A DNA stretch of 64,000 nucleotides, from positions 4,500,786 through 4,564,785 of the forward strand of contig NC_065424.1 of NCBI RefSeq assembly GCF_024362695.1. Reading direction: 5' to 3'. The notes below the pieces were generated by a model. It worked only from the letters and a program-made list of their open reading frames with translations, had not been told where the DNA came from and did not search any database. This document shows positions 19,605-28,978 of this stretch, one piece after another. Both the position numbers and the translations under genes were made by a program. The stretch is from Pectinophora gossypiella. Taxonomy: Eukaryota; Arthropoda; Insecta; Lepidoptera; Gelechiidae. Positions within the stretch are counted from its first letter, which is position 1. Each line of letters starts with the position of its first letter.

Positions 19605-19890
19605 TAAATGAGGAGCTCGGTGGCGCAGCGGTAAACGCGCTCGGTCTGCGATTGTTGAAGTTAAGCAATTTCGCAAAGGCCGGTCATAGGATGGGTGACC
19701 AAAAAAAAAACGTTTTCATCTCGAGCTCCGTGCTTTGAAAGGCACGTTAAGCCGTTGGTCCCGGCTGCATTAGCAGTCGTTAATACCATCAATCCGCACT
19801 GGGCCCGCGTGGTGGTTTAAGGCTCGATCTCCATCCATAGGGAAGGCCCGTGCCCCAGCAGTGGGGACGTTAATGGGCTGATGATGATGA
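19605..19890 (+). mobile_element. SINE C1, tRNA/5S composite head
   Basis: Head: A box TGGCGCAGCGG (19621-19631). A 5S-rRNA-like segment follows, with GAAGTTAAGCAA (about 19657-19668) and GGATGGGTGACC (19689-19700). After that come the central block CACGTTAAGCCGTTGGTCCC and the tail AGTGGGGACGTTAATGGGCT with GATGATGATG. AAGTAAGTAAT occurs on both sides, a likely TSD. Confidence 0.8.
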
Positions 19891-20339
19891 AGTAAGTAAT
19901 AATAAAACAATAAAATGTTTACAGTCAAGTAACTGAACTTAATGAAAAAACTATTTGTAAGCAAGCTACTAAACCGATGCAAACGCTCCTTAATCTAACA
20001 ACAAATTAAAATAAGAGTCGTGAGAAGAAATCATAGACGGTGCCTTACATATATAGGCAAAGGCCAAATTAGGCAAGAAATTAAGAAATGTTGTAAAGTA
20101 TGTTGGCAATATTGAACTTATTAGTCTTAAAGTGTTCATAGTAACATTCTTATACTGAAAATGGTAGAACGAGTTGTCTTGTGACGGCTTCATTAAAACT
20201 ATATATTAACATCACTGGTGGAATGTAAGGTAATGGTGATAAAAAGTTCCGAGGTAACATGACATCATGCCTGCATCGCCCAAGGGGTAGGCAGAAGTGT
20301 ATAGTATTTCAGAATTTAATAATTTATCTTTGACCTAGA
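19891..20339. other. Unassigned AT-rich sequence
   Basis: No gene recognised. Confidence 0.3.
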
Positions 20340-20740
20340 AAACTCATACATTTACTACTACCGTAGATTGAACATCAGCGCGCAAAAAGTGGGACGCAAA
20401 GTTACTGTTAATATAGCGACGCTACGTTGACAGTACTTTACCTCAGTGCGCGATTAGGCGCTGAACTGGCAACACGGGGAAGTGCGTGGTAAAAACTTTT
20501 CATTAAGCTCCCTTATGGGGTGAATTTCGCAAGATAAACTTGTTGCAGCCGGGTCTGCATGAAAAACCGCGCCGCGCGGATTATATCGAGCGCTTGGACC
20601 AATAAACGATACGAATGCTATCTACGTAGATGGACATCAAACGGCTTTTAGACGAAGCGCTGGTCATTTTGCTCTGCAAGGTGTTACGCCACCGCTTGGC
20701 CGGTCAAATGGGGAGCCCTCGCTCTCAGCCGGTTGCCGAT
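20340..20740. other. Repeat-poor, CpG-containing segment
   Basis: More GC and CpG than its neighbours (GAAAAACCGCGCCGCGCGGA near 20562). Only the last 50 bp (TCAAATGGGGAGCCCTCGCT) resemble family X reversed. It could be intronic regulatory DNA, but there is no direct evidence. Confidence 0.35.
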
Positions 20741-20937
20741 GTTTCTTGAATTCTGTCAGTTTCTGTGGGTCATTTCGTAGTCACAATTGTCCGGCCTGTC
20801 TACTTTCTCTGATAAGCGCGGGAGCAGACACGAGCGGTATAAACGCAATGAGTAATGTACACGGGTACACTCACGCGCACAAACCGTTAAGCATTTTGTT
20901 TATTTTGACTCACGGCTCACTACTTTATTCCAATTGG

Positions 20938-21100
20938 TGAAGTTAGAGATCATCATCCATCACAAGGTGAACTAAGTACCCACCGAGCTTTCAGTTAGAC
21001 CAACGTGACAGGTGAGCTATATCGCTGTCTACAATGGTCTGGACCACAACTGTGTTAGTGAAAACTGCACTTAAGATAAATTAGTAACTCATTGGTGCAA
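20938..21100 (-). repeat. Family G fragment
   Basis: AACTAAGTACCCACCGAGCT, GTTAGACCAACGTGACAGGT and AAACTGCACTTAAGATAAAT. Confidence 0.6.
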
Positions 21101-21159
21101 GTCCGCTGCCGTGGATCGAACTGGTGCGCCCGAGAAGCAAGCCGGTGTACCACAAAGAT

Positions 21160-21250
21160 AATAAAAAGTTTAAAATATCCGTGTCGGCGCCACGAAAGAA
21201 ATCTACGGATTTAAAAACTGAAGTCCTACAAACTGTTATCCGACAAGATT
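21160..21250. repeat. M7-like fragment
   Basis: AAAGTTTAAAATATCCGTGT and GCGCCACGAAAGAAATCTAC match one arm of the palindromic element at 51474 and 59446. Confidence 0.5.
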
Positions 21251-21289
21251 TAACTCATCGCTGTCTTGAGACTCAACCTACCCTGTTAG

Positions 21290-21383
21290 GGATTACGCCG
21301 CGTTGGAGTATGCTCCATACCCTCTCCGGTTAATTGACGGCAAGTCCGTGCCCAGCAGTGGGATGAATATAGGCTGTTTATGT
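21290..21383 (+). repeat. SINE A tail fragment
   Basis: TTGGAGTATGCTCCATACCC and TGCCCAGCAGTGGGATGAAT. Confidence 0.65.
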
Positions 21384-21431
21384 CGTGTTATGTTATTTTA
21401 CGTACAGTTATATGCATTTATTCAATTGTTA

Positions 21432-21620
21432 TGTCACTAATTTAAGAGCCACGCTCTTGTCGGTGTAGCATTGTTCTCCATGTTACTTTTTATGGGAAAT
21501 GGGGCAATGGTTTCCCTCTTGTAAGTATCTAGAATAATAAAATTCATCAACTTATTATTAACATTTAGACAAGCGCTTTCCTCCTGACTCGCCTCTGTAC
21601 TGGGCAGTCTTAGATATGGC
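21432..21620 (-). repeat. Family E 3' fragment
   Basis: TTTAAGAGCCACGCTCTTGT and CGGTGTAGCATTGTTCTCCA, with a degenerate interior (TGACTCGCCTCTGTACTGGG). Confidence 0.6.
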
Positions 21621-22447
21621 AAGTCATTACCGTTCGGCGTGGGTGGCGCGATGCTATCGTTCTTAATGAAATAAAACGCTAATAAAAAAAATGGAAGCCC
21701 GCCGTGACGCCGATATCAACTATTATCGGCCAAATTAGATTTGGAGCGAGTTTAAGATAGTTGGTGTCAAAATTGTTATCTTAGAAAATGTTATTTGGAA
21801 AATATGCATACAAACTACTGAAATGAAACTATTGTTCATTTTGTTATAGATATATAGTTATCCAAAAAATACATGCTATTATAATAAATTATTATTATTT
21901 ACCTTATTTTACTCTTGTTAGATTCTCCAGCCTTAGAACTAAACAAAAAAATCATTATAATCTAACAATTATTGATATTTTTGTCTTAATGATGGTCTTT
22001 GAAGTGATAGATGAAAAACTCCTTTGTCAATATTTTCGATAATCCAAGTCGACAAGCAATATTGATCAAGATTGCCAATATTGACTATTGATGATCTAAG
22101 AATATTATCAATGATTTTTTACACTTTGTAAACGAAAAACTTTAGCCAAAAAAAACCTCCTATGAGAGTGATAAACACAAAAACTTCGTCCCATAAGCGC
22201 CTTCGCATCTCCTTTCATATTTTCCAAGCTTAATCTTATCTCTGCTAAACATAACCTTTAATTTCTAATACCTTATTATGAAGTACCAAGGTCGTCACTC
22301 GAACAATCTCGTTTGATACAAAGGCATTAATAAAATTGTGTTTTTAGTAAAGTGTAATTATGAGTTGCTAAACTTTAGGTACTTACATACTTACTACTAT
22401 TATAAATTGTTATGTAGTTGTACTTATTGTCTGTAACTGAATTAATT
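21621..22447. other. Unassigned AT-rich sequence
   Basis: Contains ATTGATGAT-rich and poly-A parts. No gene or named repeat seen. Confidence 0.35.
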
Positions 22448-22502
22448 ACTTAATGCATTCATATACTCACAGGGTTGGCAGAGCCACAGTTAATCGGGGC
22501 AT
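22448..22502 (-). repeat. Family H tail fragment
   Basis: ATATACTCACAGGGTTGGCA and AGAGCCACAGTTAATCGGGG. Its 3' part is duplicated by the E3 insertion. Confidence 0.45.
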
Positions 22503-22940
22503 CATCATCGTTAATTTAAGAGCCACGCTCTTGTCGGTGTAGCATTTAAAATACTCTCCATGCTACTTTTTTAGGGAAAAATAGGGCAGTGGTTTCCCTC
22601 TTGCCTTCCGCCCCGCAGTACTGTGTCTGACGCAACTGGGATGGCGCCCAGAGTAGTCTATTACAAAGCCATACTAGGACTCCTGTCTTCCGCCTCTGAA
22701 TAGTACTGACAGTTACTTCTGCCCTATGTCAGGTTCCAGGTTACAGTGTCTTGCCCCTTTCGTCCTGCATTGCCGTACCGATGGCTCCCATCTTCGCCTC
22801 TGCAACCGTTGAGGTCTTCACCCGTATCCCTGGGCAAGGGTTCCACGTTATACCCCGTAGGTCTGGGTCCCTATTCGAACTCAGCCACCGTCTCACTCCG
22901 GCCTACTGAAGTAAGAGGCGCCCACCCCCGCGGCAAGGAC
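22503..22940 (-). mobile_element. Family E3, complete 438-bp copy with 11-bp TSD
   Basis: CATCATCG at the left is the reversed (GATGAT) tail. Next come TTAAGAGCCACGCTCTTGTC (the 3' end shared with LINE F), GCCTTCCGCCCCGCAGTACT, TTGCCGTACCGATGGCTCCC and ACGTTATACCCCGTAGGTCT. AATCGGGGCAT lies at 22492-22502 and 22941-22951. No convincing coding frame, so it is a non-autonomous retroposon that probably uses LINE F proteins. Confidence 0.8.
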
Positions 22941-23024
22941 AATCGGGGCATGACGTCATTAATCATCGTATTATTTGTTGGCAGTATGCTATGCTCGACT
23001 CCAGTGAGTAAAGTCCTCAAATCG

Positions 23025-23265
23025 AGGGCGTAAATGTCAACTTAAAATACTAGCTGACGCCGAGTCTAGTGGTCGAAAAGTCGAGTTAACATCTTTGAAT
23101 ACGGGTGTGAGAAGTGGCGGCTCTAGAAAAATAATTAGGTGGTGCGAAACCTCAAAGTGGCACCCCTCAGCCCCATAAAATACAAAATTTTTCGATCAGT
23201 TTACGGCCACCGAAATTTACCTATTTAAATCTTTTAAAAATGTTGTCTACGGCCATCTGTATGAG
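23025..23265. other. Unassigned sequence
   Basis: Nothing recognised. Confidence 0.3.
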
Positions 23266-23342
23266 TTTTATGTGGCCGCAATCTAACTCGATGAAGTTTG
23301 CGGCCACATCTAACCCTATGAAGTTAGCTTGCGGCCAGGGTG
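23266..23342. repeat. Short degenerate tandem repeat (about 36 bp units)
   Basis: Units with GTGGCCGCAATCTAACTCGA, GCGGCCACATCTAACCCTAT and GTTAGCTTGCGGCCAGGG repeat in order. Confidence 0.5.
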
Positions 23343-23491
23343 GACCAGTCTTGGTTGGTTGATTCCTCCTCCTCCCCCCCCCCCCTGCCATTTCGGCCCG
23401 GAGCGGTCGCACCGCTCACATCGCCCTAGGACCGCCACTGGGTGTTAGTACCTACAAAACTTCACTCTGCTCCATTAGGGAAGCGATAAAC

Positions 23492-23768
23492 GTCTCATCA
23501 CCAGCCCATTAACGTCCCCACTGCTGGGGCACGGGCCTTCCCTATGGATAGGGAGATCGGGCCTTAAACCATCACGCGGGCCCAGTGCGGATTGGTGGTT
23601 ATTAACGACTGCTAATGCAGCCGGGACCAACGGCTTAACGTGCCTTCTGACGGAGGAGCTCGAGATGAAAACTTTTTTTGTGCTCACTCATCCTATGACC
23701 GGCCTTTGCGAAAGTTGCTTAATTTCAACAATCGCAGACCGCGTTTACCGCTGCGCCACCGAACTCCT
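23492..23768 (-). mobile_element. SINE C2
   Basis: CATCACCAGCCCATTAACGT at the left and the head ACCGCTGCGCCACCGAACTC at the right. 5S-like GTTGCTTAATTTCAACAATC lies in between. The 5S-like C-box partner reads CTCACTCATCCTATGACC, slightly altered. Confidence 0.75.
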
Positions 23769-24003
23769 AAGTATATTATTACTAATTAACAGGACGCCAT
23801 GGTCGGTATAACAGGGAATTCCTTGTTTACACGTATTATTTTAATCACTATATTATGGTAATTCCAAACCGCAAGATAAACCATGTGGTCACGTAAAATT
23901 AGTACCGTAATAATGATTCTTCATACTTCAAAGTTATTATTGAAGTGTGAAAACGTTTATTCATTATTGCTTTTATACTTTATGTATGTTTTATTAATTT
24001 AAC

Positions 24004-24340
24004 AGCCTCCGTGGTCTAGTGGTTAGAGCGTTAGGCTCACGATCTGGAGGTCCGGGTTCGATTCCCGATGGGGACATTGTCGAAATCATTTTGTGAGACT
24101 GTCCTTTGTTTGGTAAGGACTTTTCAGGCTTGAATCACCTGATTGTCCGAAAAAGTAGGATGATTCTGTGCTTCGGAGGGCACGTTAAGCCGTTGGTCCC
24201 GGCTATTAGCCGTAAAAACACCTCTACCAACCCGCAGTGGAGCAGCGTGGTGGAGTATGCTCCGTACCCCCTCCGGTTGATAGAGGGGAGGCCTGTGCCC
24301 AGCAGTGGGACGTATATAGGCTATTTATGTTATGATGTTA
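24004..24340 (+). mobile_element. SINE A4, complete, 12-bp TSD
   Basis: tRNA head GCCTCCGTGGTCTAGTGGTT, B box GGTTCGATTCCC, tail CAGTGGGACGTATATAGGCT. TATTAATTTAAC lies at 23992-24003 and 24341-24352. Confidence 0.9.
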
Positions 24341-24431
24341 TATTAATTTAACGATGATCGTCTAGTCCTTGTTAATTATTAGAGTCCGCGTCACTAAGGA
24401 AGTGCCTCAGTATTTGCCTTGGCAATTATAA

Positions 24432-24765
24432 TCACTAATTAAAGAGCCACGCTCTTGTCGGTGTAGCATTATTTTTAGGGAAAAACAGGGCAGTGGTTTC
24501 CCTCTTGCCTTCCGCCCCGCAGTAATCTATCTGACGCGAGTGAGATGGCGCCCAGAGTAGTCTAATTCAAAGCCGTACTAGGACTCCTATCCTCCGCCTC
24601 TGAATAGTACTGACAGTTACTGCTGCCCTGTCAGGTTCCAGGTTACAGTCACTGTGACTCGCCTCTTCCGTCCTGCATTGCCGTACCTATGGCTCCCATT
24701 TCCACCTCTGCAACCGTTGAGGTCTTCCGTATCCCTGGGTTCTACGTTATACCTTAGGTTAATAG
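24432..24765 (-). mobile_element. Family E4, 5'-truncated
   Basis: AAAGAGCCACGCTCTTGTCG, TTGCCTTCCGCCCCGCAGTA, AGTACTGACAGTTACTGCTG and TGCCGTACCTATGGCTCCCA. The 5' end breaks off at about TACGTTATACCTTAGG. Confidence 0.75.
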
Positions 24766-24774
24766 TTCCATTAA

Positions 24775-24810
24775 AATCAGCGGAATTTCTTTCGTGGCGC
24801 GTACTCTACC
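24775..24810. repeat. M7-like terminal fragment
   Basis: AATTTCTTTCGTGGCGCGTA is shared with 51640. Confidence 0.45.
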
Positions 24811-24915
24811 TATTTACTTAAGTAAGTAGTTATATTACAAAATCTATTTATAATAGTAATACGTAAATAGTGGGACGTCATAAGTTGTCTTTTGACAACT
24901 TTACCATATTATGCC

Positions 24916-25110
24916 GTTACCAAATTGGAGATGTCCTTAGAAAAGGTTTAATACGATCTACTCTGAACCGGCGTGCGTGTATGAAGCGATTGATGAATGT
25001 GGAGGAAGCAAGAGAAGTGTGTCAGGATCGAAGCAAATGGAATTCTATAGTCTCTGCTTACCCCGGTGGGAAATAGGCGTGAGTTTATGTATGTATGTAT
25101 GCCGTCACGT
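24916..25110 (+). pseudogene. LINE J C-terminal fragment (copy 3), frame open to stop
   Basis: Encodes IGDVLRKGLIRSTLNRRACM, then RLMNVEEAREVCQDRSKWNS and IVSAYPGGK, then a stop followed by GCGTGAGTTTATGTATGTAT. This is the best preserved J end in the window. It is a LINE C-terminal domain with no catalytic reverse transcriptase motifs present. Confidence 0.65.
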
Positions 25111-25694
25111 TGACGCATATGGTAACTCTCCGCCTCCCACCATTTCAAATCACGTGCTGACTTCACCCCCTGTGGTTTTTATTTTTGTCCGTAAATGGCC
25201 AAGCCACTAAAGAGTGTGCCATCATCATAGGTAAGGTCAAATGCCGTAGTTACGTTACTCTTAATTAAAATTCAAAAAAAGAAGAAACAAATATGTCTGT
25301 GAATGAGGTTAGTTTTTGAATTTGATCTTTGATTGGATTTTATTATCTATTAGTAGCAATCTTGTAATAAATATTTGACCCAGTCATATAGATACCAACG
25401 TAGTATTTTACACTAGCTATCTATATTATGCAAACGTCTACCACCCTAGTAATTCAACGTATACCATCTACTTAAGGCGAACACTTAATTAACCATAGGT
25501 ATGGGCTCCGCGTGTGGCCAAGGATATGATTATAGAGGCTTCGCCTTAAATGGTGTGCAATTTAGCTAACGATGAAGGAAGGATGGCCAAGGTCATAGTT
25601 GAGTAAGCATCATGACAAGGCCGAGACTAAAATACATATGTAAAATTACGGCTATAATCGATATTGAGGTAGGTAGAGCTTCAAGTTGTTATAA
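25111..25694. other. Unassigned sequence
   Basis: No gene or clear repeat. Confidence 0.3.
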
Positions 25695-25825
25695 GATAAA
25701 TAAAGAAAGAAAGAAACATTTATTACTTCCGGACACCACAGACACAGACAGACAGGTACATTACATTTAGCACAGGACAGAAACCACACGGAAATCAATA
25801 AGTACATAAACATAAATACATACAG
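25695..25825 (-). repeat. Retroposon 3' end, (GAAA)n type
   Basis: AAAGAAAGAAAGAAACATTT and ATTACTTCCGGACACCACAG recur nearly unchanged at 43000-43130. Confidence 0.65.
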
Positions 25826-25830
25826 GGCGT

Positions 25831-25910
25831 TGAGGAGCTCGGTGGCGCAGCGGTTAACGCGCTCGGTCTGCGATTTTTGAAGTTAAGCAACTTTCGCAAA
25901 GGCCGGTCAT
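25831..25910 (+). repeat. SINE C head fragment
   Basis: GGAGCTCGGTGGCGCAGCGG and GAAGTTAAGCAACTTTCGCA; the body is lost after GGCCGGTCATTGACATG. Confidence 0.65.
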
Positions 25911-26051
25911 TGACATGTTTTTTGTCATTTCACTGAACCAATTCAGGGATTTATTCAATTCACCCAGATTTCTTTAGGGAAAAGATAAAATCGTGTTGTT
26001 ATTTTAACATCCTCCCTGATTTGATCAAATCCCCGTTTTTATCAAATCTAG

Positions 26052-26262
26052 CCCGAAAACTAGCCCAATACAGGTTAGGTCACTTACCTCTGAAACGCAT
26101 TTCTCGGGTAGGTTTTTGGATTTCCTCACGATGTTTTCCTCGTGATCTAAACATGAATTCGAAAACAAACTCGACAATTATTGGTTTACGCCTGTGCTGG
26201 ATTCGAACCTGTGACCTCAAAGTGAGAGGCAAGCGTTTTACCAACCGGGCTACCACGGCTCA
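26052..26262 (-). mobile_element. SINE D3
   Basis: CCCAATACAGGTTAGGTCAC at the left. Head CCTGTGACCTCAAAGTGAGA with CGTTTTACCAACCGGGCTAC at the right gives a clear tRNA-like head (B box reversed, GGATTCGAACC). Confidence 0.7.
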
Positions 26263-26550
26263 ATGATACTCGTATAAATAGGTATTGCTCAAGCGGGATT
26301 AACCCTATCTTAAAACAAAGCAAGCAACACTGAAAAACATGACGCTTACCGCAATATATACGTAGGTATATACCTATTTAATAAAATAAATTAGAACAAA
26401 ACAATGTTTTGTTGAATAAAAATAGACCTTTATTGATGACGTTTTGTGGTCAGACAGGCTAGACTGAACATGCCTATTCATGACGTTGTGTTGACGCCGG
26501 CGGTCACAATGACGTATTTGTGTTCTCGGATAACACACTTTACGTCAATA

Positions 26551-26879
26551 GAATAGGCTACTTTCTAACTAGTCAAATCAGTTACTTTTTACTAAACGTC
26601 AACACACGAAATTACTATGGAATTTGTATGAAAAAGCACACTGTGACGTCATAGAAAAACGTGATAAAATGTCTGACTTATCATTACGTCTTTTTCGATT
26701 AAATTTCATAAATAAGTTAAATGGGAAAAAGAAAACGTTATTCGTTTTTTATTTTGGTGCAATAAAGTGTATTTGTATTGTATTGTAAAACGTTTTTCGT
26801 TAGTTTTTGATGTGTATTTATTTAGTAATCAGAATAATTTCTCATAATTTATCTTGAACCTGGTACACGACCCAATTAA
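26551..26879. mobile_element. M1 element (copy 3) with a nested retroposon tail
   Basis: GAATAGGCTACTTTCTAACT at the left end and GTGACGTCATAGAAAAACGT in the centre. 26745-26790 is a foreign AATAAAG tail reading GCAATAAAGTGTATTTGTAT, which recurs at 2682. Confidence 0.65.
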
Positions 26880-27274
26880 ACAACGAAGAACATAAAAAAA
26901 AAACAAAAAAAGTTCAAGAAGTCCATCAAAAAGTTTAAAATAGAGCAAATGCGTCAGATATATTTTTTTTAATAAATTTAAAAACTTAAACAGCTTAGAC
27001 ACGTCCCACTGTTGGACACAGGCCTCCCCTCAATCAACTGGAGGGGGAATGGAGAATACTCCACCACGCTGCTCTGCGTATTGATAGAGGTGGTTTTTAC
27101 AGCTAATAGCCCGTACCAACGGCTTAACGTGCCTTCCGAAACACGTAAATCTTACATTGGACAATCCGGTAATTCAAGCCTGCAAAGTCCTTGCCAAATA
27201 AAGGGCAGTCTCAAAGTGTTTTCAACAATGTTCCACTAAGGAAACGAACCCGGACCTCCAGATCGTGAGTCTAA

Positions 27275-27761
27275 GAGCCTGTTCAGATGGCGTTTTACGC
27301 GCGTTGTCATACCACAGAGTACTTAATACCGTACGGACACAGACGCACATCTCCAAGCATGCAGGAATCTATATATATAGTCCTCCTTGTCGTATCCGAT
27401 AACGGCGACCTCAGTCTCTTCTCTCGTGCGCTCGAATGTGACTGGCAAAGCCAAACTTTGTTCTGAACACCCGGTCACAATGGAGGCAGAATAGCTGTCC
27501 ATCCGAGTTGAAAGTGTACCTATAGATGGGTTTGGGACGATCCTTGCGTGTTTGGCGTTTTTCGTCGAGTTCCTTCAGACGATTTTGCTCAAAGTTGGCC
27601 ACCCCTGTTTTGACACAGTGGCGCCACTCAGGTCTTAAAACAGCAAGGCCCTCCGTTCAGTGGAGATGTCAGAATCATGACTCTATGATGTGATGCAGGT
27701 CAAAAATCAAATTACTCTGTGGTATGAAAAAGCGCGTAAAACGCCTCACCTGGACAGGCTC
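27275..27761. mobile_element. M5: PIF/Harbinger-like TIR element, 487 bp
   Basis: Ends GAGCCTGTTCAGATGGCGTT and, reversed, GAGCCTGTCCAGGTGAGGCG form about 50-bp imperfect TIRs (both continue into CATACCACAGAGTA). TAA lies at 27272-27274 and 27762-27764, a 3-bp TSD typical of PIF/Harbinger. The interior holds a short zinc-finger frame. A shorter relative is at 31232. Confidence 0.75.
27411..27602 (-). pseudogene. C2H2 zinc-finger-like fragment carried by M5
   Basis: 63 codons: a charged start (about residues 1-25), then a C2H2 finger, FCLHCDRVF...HIRAH, with spacing C-x2-C-x12-H-x3-H. Similar single fingers occur at the C-terminus of some LINE reverse transcriptases, so the likely source is a captured LINE end. 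It could be a chance or relic reading frame, as no promoter was identified. Confidence 0.5.
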
Positions 27762-27790
27762 TAAGAGTTTACCACTAGACCACGGAGTCT

Positions 27791-28284
27791 GTATACATAA
27801 ACATACATACAGTCAACGTCAAAAAAGACACATTTCATTATCACATATCATCAGCAAGTTATCGTACTGAAGATCACAGATCCCTATAAAAACTCTAAAT
27901 GGACTCATTCAACTGATATCATCGACCAACTACATATGACACGCGAATCGTGCAGACTAAGCGAGGCCTCTTAAAACCGAGTAGCACTCAGGTATAGCTA
28001 CTGTCTACGTGGCCAACCAGCTGTCGATAGTGGGAGTCTTCTTCTATCAACCAGGTTATGAGGCTGATCACCACCATCATCAACCTTGCAGAGCTAACCG
28101 CAATGTAATAAAGTTATCGATCAATTCAATAAATTTTGTCGAAATTGATAAGTTTGTTTTTTCCCCAACACGTTTTTTTTGCCACGTGATTCTGTTCGTA
28201 TTTTGACAGAACGACATGACTTATTTGGGTTCACTTATTAGCACCAATCGACAAAACGACATAATTACTATCGTCAGAATCGAC
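27791..28284. other. Unassigned sequence
   Basis: No gene or repeat recognised. Confidence 0.3.
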
Positions 28285-28586
28285 CTTCGTGGTCCAGTGG
28301 TTGCGCGATGGGCTCACCTGAGGTTCCGTATTCGAATCCCGATCGGACATATCACAAAAATCACTTTATGATACCTAGTTTGTTTAGGACAGTACAGGCT
28401 GATCACCTGATTGTCCAAAAAAGTAAGATGCACGTTAAGCCGTTGGTCCCGGTTTCTACTTACTGATGTAAGTAAGTAGTCGTTACATGAGCCATGTCAA
28501 GGGCCTTTGGCGGCTCAATAGTAACCCTGACACCAGGGTTAATGAGGTTTGGTAGTTCACCTCACAACCCACACGATAGAAGAGTT
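28285..28586 (+). mobile_element. SINE B7, 9-bp TSD
   Basis: Head TCGTGGTCCAGTGGTTGCGC with TTCGAATCCCGATCGG. End CACCTCACAACCCACACGAT. AGAATCGAC lies at 28276-28284 and 28587-28595. Confidence 0.8.
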
Positions 28587-28641
28587 AGAATCGACAAAAT
28601 TTTATCAAGTTACGCATGTTAGCCCTTACATTATAGTAGTA

Positions 28642-28788
28642 CAGTCATGAGCAATATAATGTACCCACTTTAGGACTCTTTCGCGCTAACATATATTATT
28701 TGACATTTAGTGAGACTTACAGTTCAGTTTGTCATAAAAATTTAATGTGACATGGTACCAAAGTGTATACATATTAATGCTCGTACGG
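28642..28788. mobile_element. M2 (copy 2)
   Basis: CAGTCATGAGCAATATAATG at the left and AATGCTCGTACGG at the right, with TA flanks (28640-28641, 28789-28790). The right terminus lacks a few bases. Confidence 0.65.
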
Positions 28789-28978
28789 TAGAACGTTACA
28801 TTATAGTAGGTACAGAATATGGAATGTGAAATCTTCATCATACCCCATTTGACGACCAGCCGCCATTCAGATAAATCGATGTAGATAATCGATTGCAGAT
28901 TGAATTTATAATTCGCAATGGTTTACAATACGCAATACTGTAAAAACAAGACCATTTCACTTTATCTTGATCTCATAA

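Larger units (their letters stand above)
26995..27790 (-). mobile_element. SINE A6 interrupted by a DNA element
   Basis: The left part has the tail ACACGTCCCACTGTTGGACA and the central block AACGGCTTAACGTGCCTTCC up to GATCGTGAGT. The right part is GTTTACCACTAGACCACGGA. A 487-bp TIR element separates them at CTAA/TAAGAG. Confidence 0.75.

Noticed and set aside
23221..23412. 63-codon minus frame
   Set aside because: Covers the degenerate tandem repeat and a C-tract; composition-driven.
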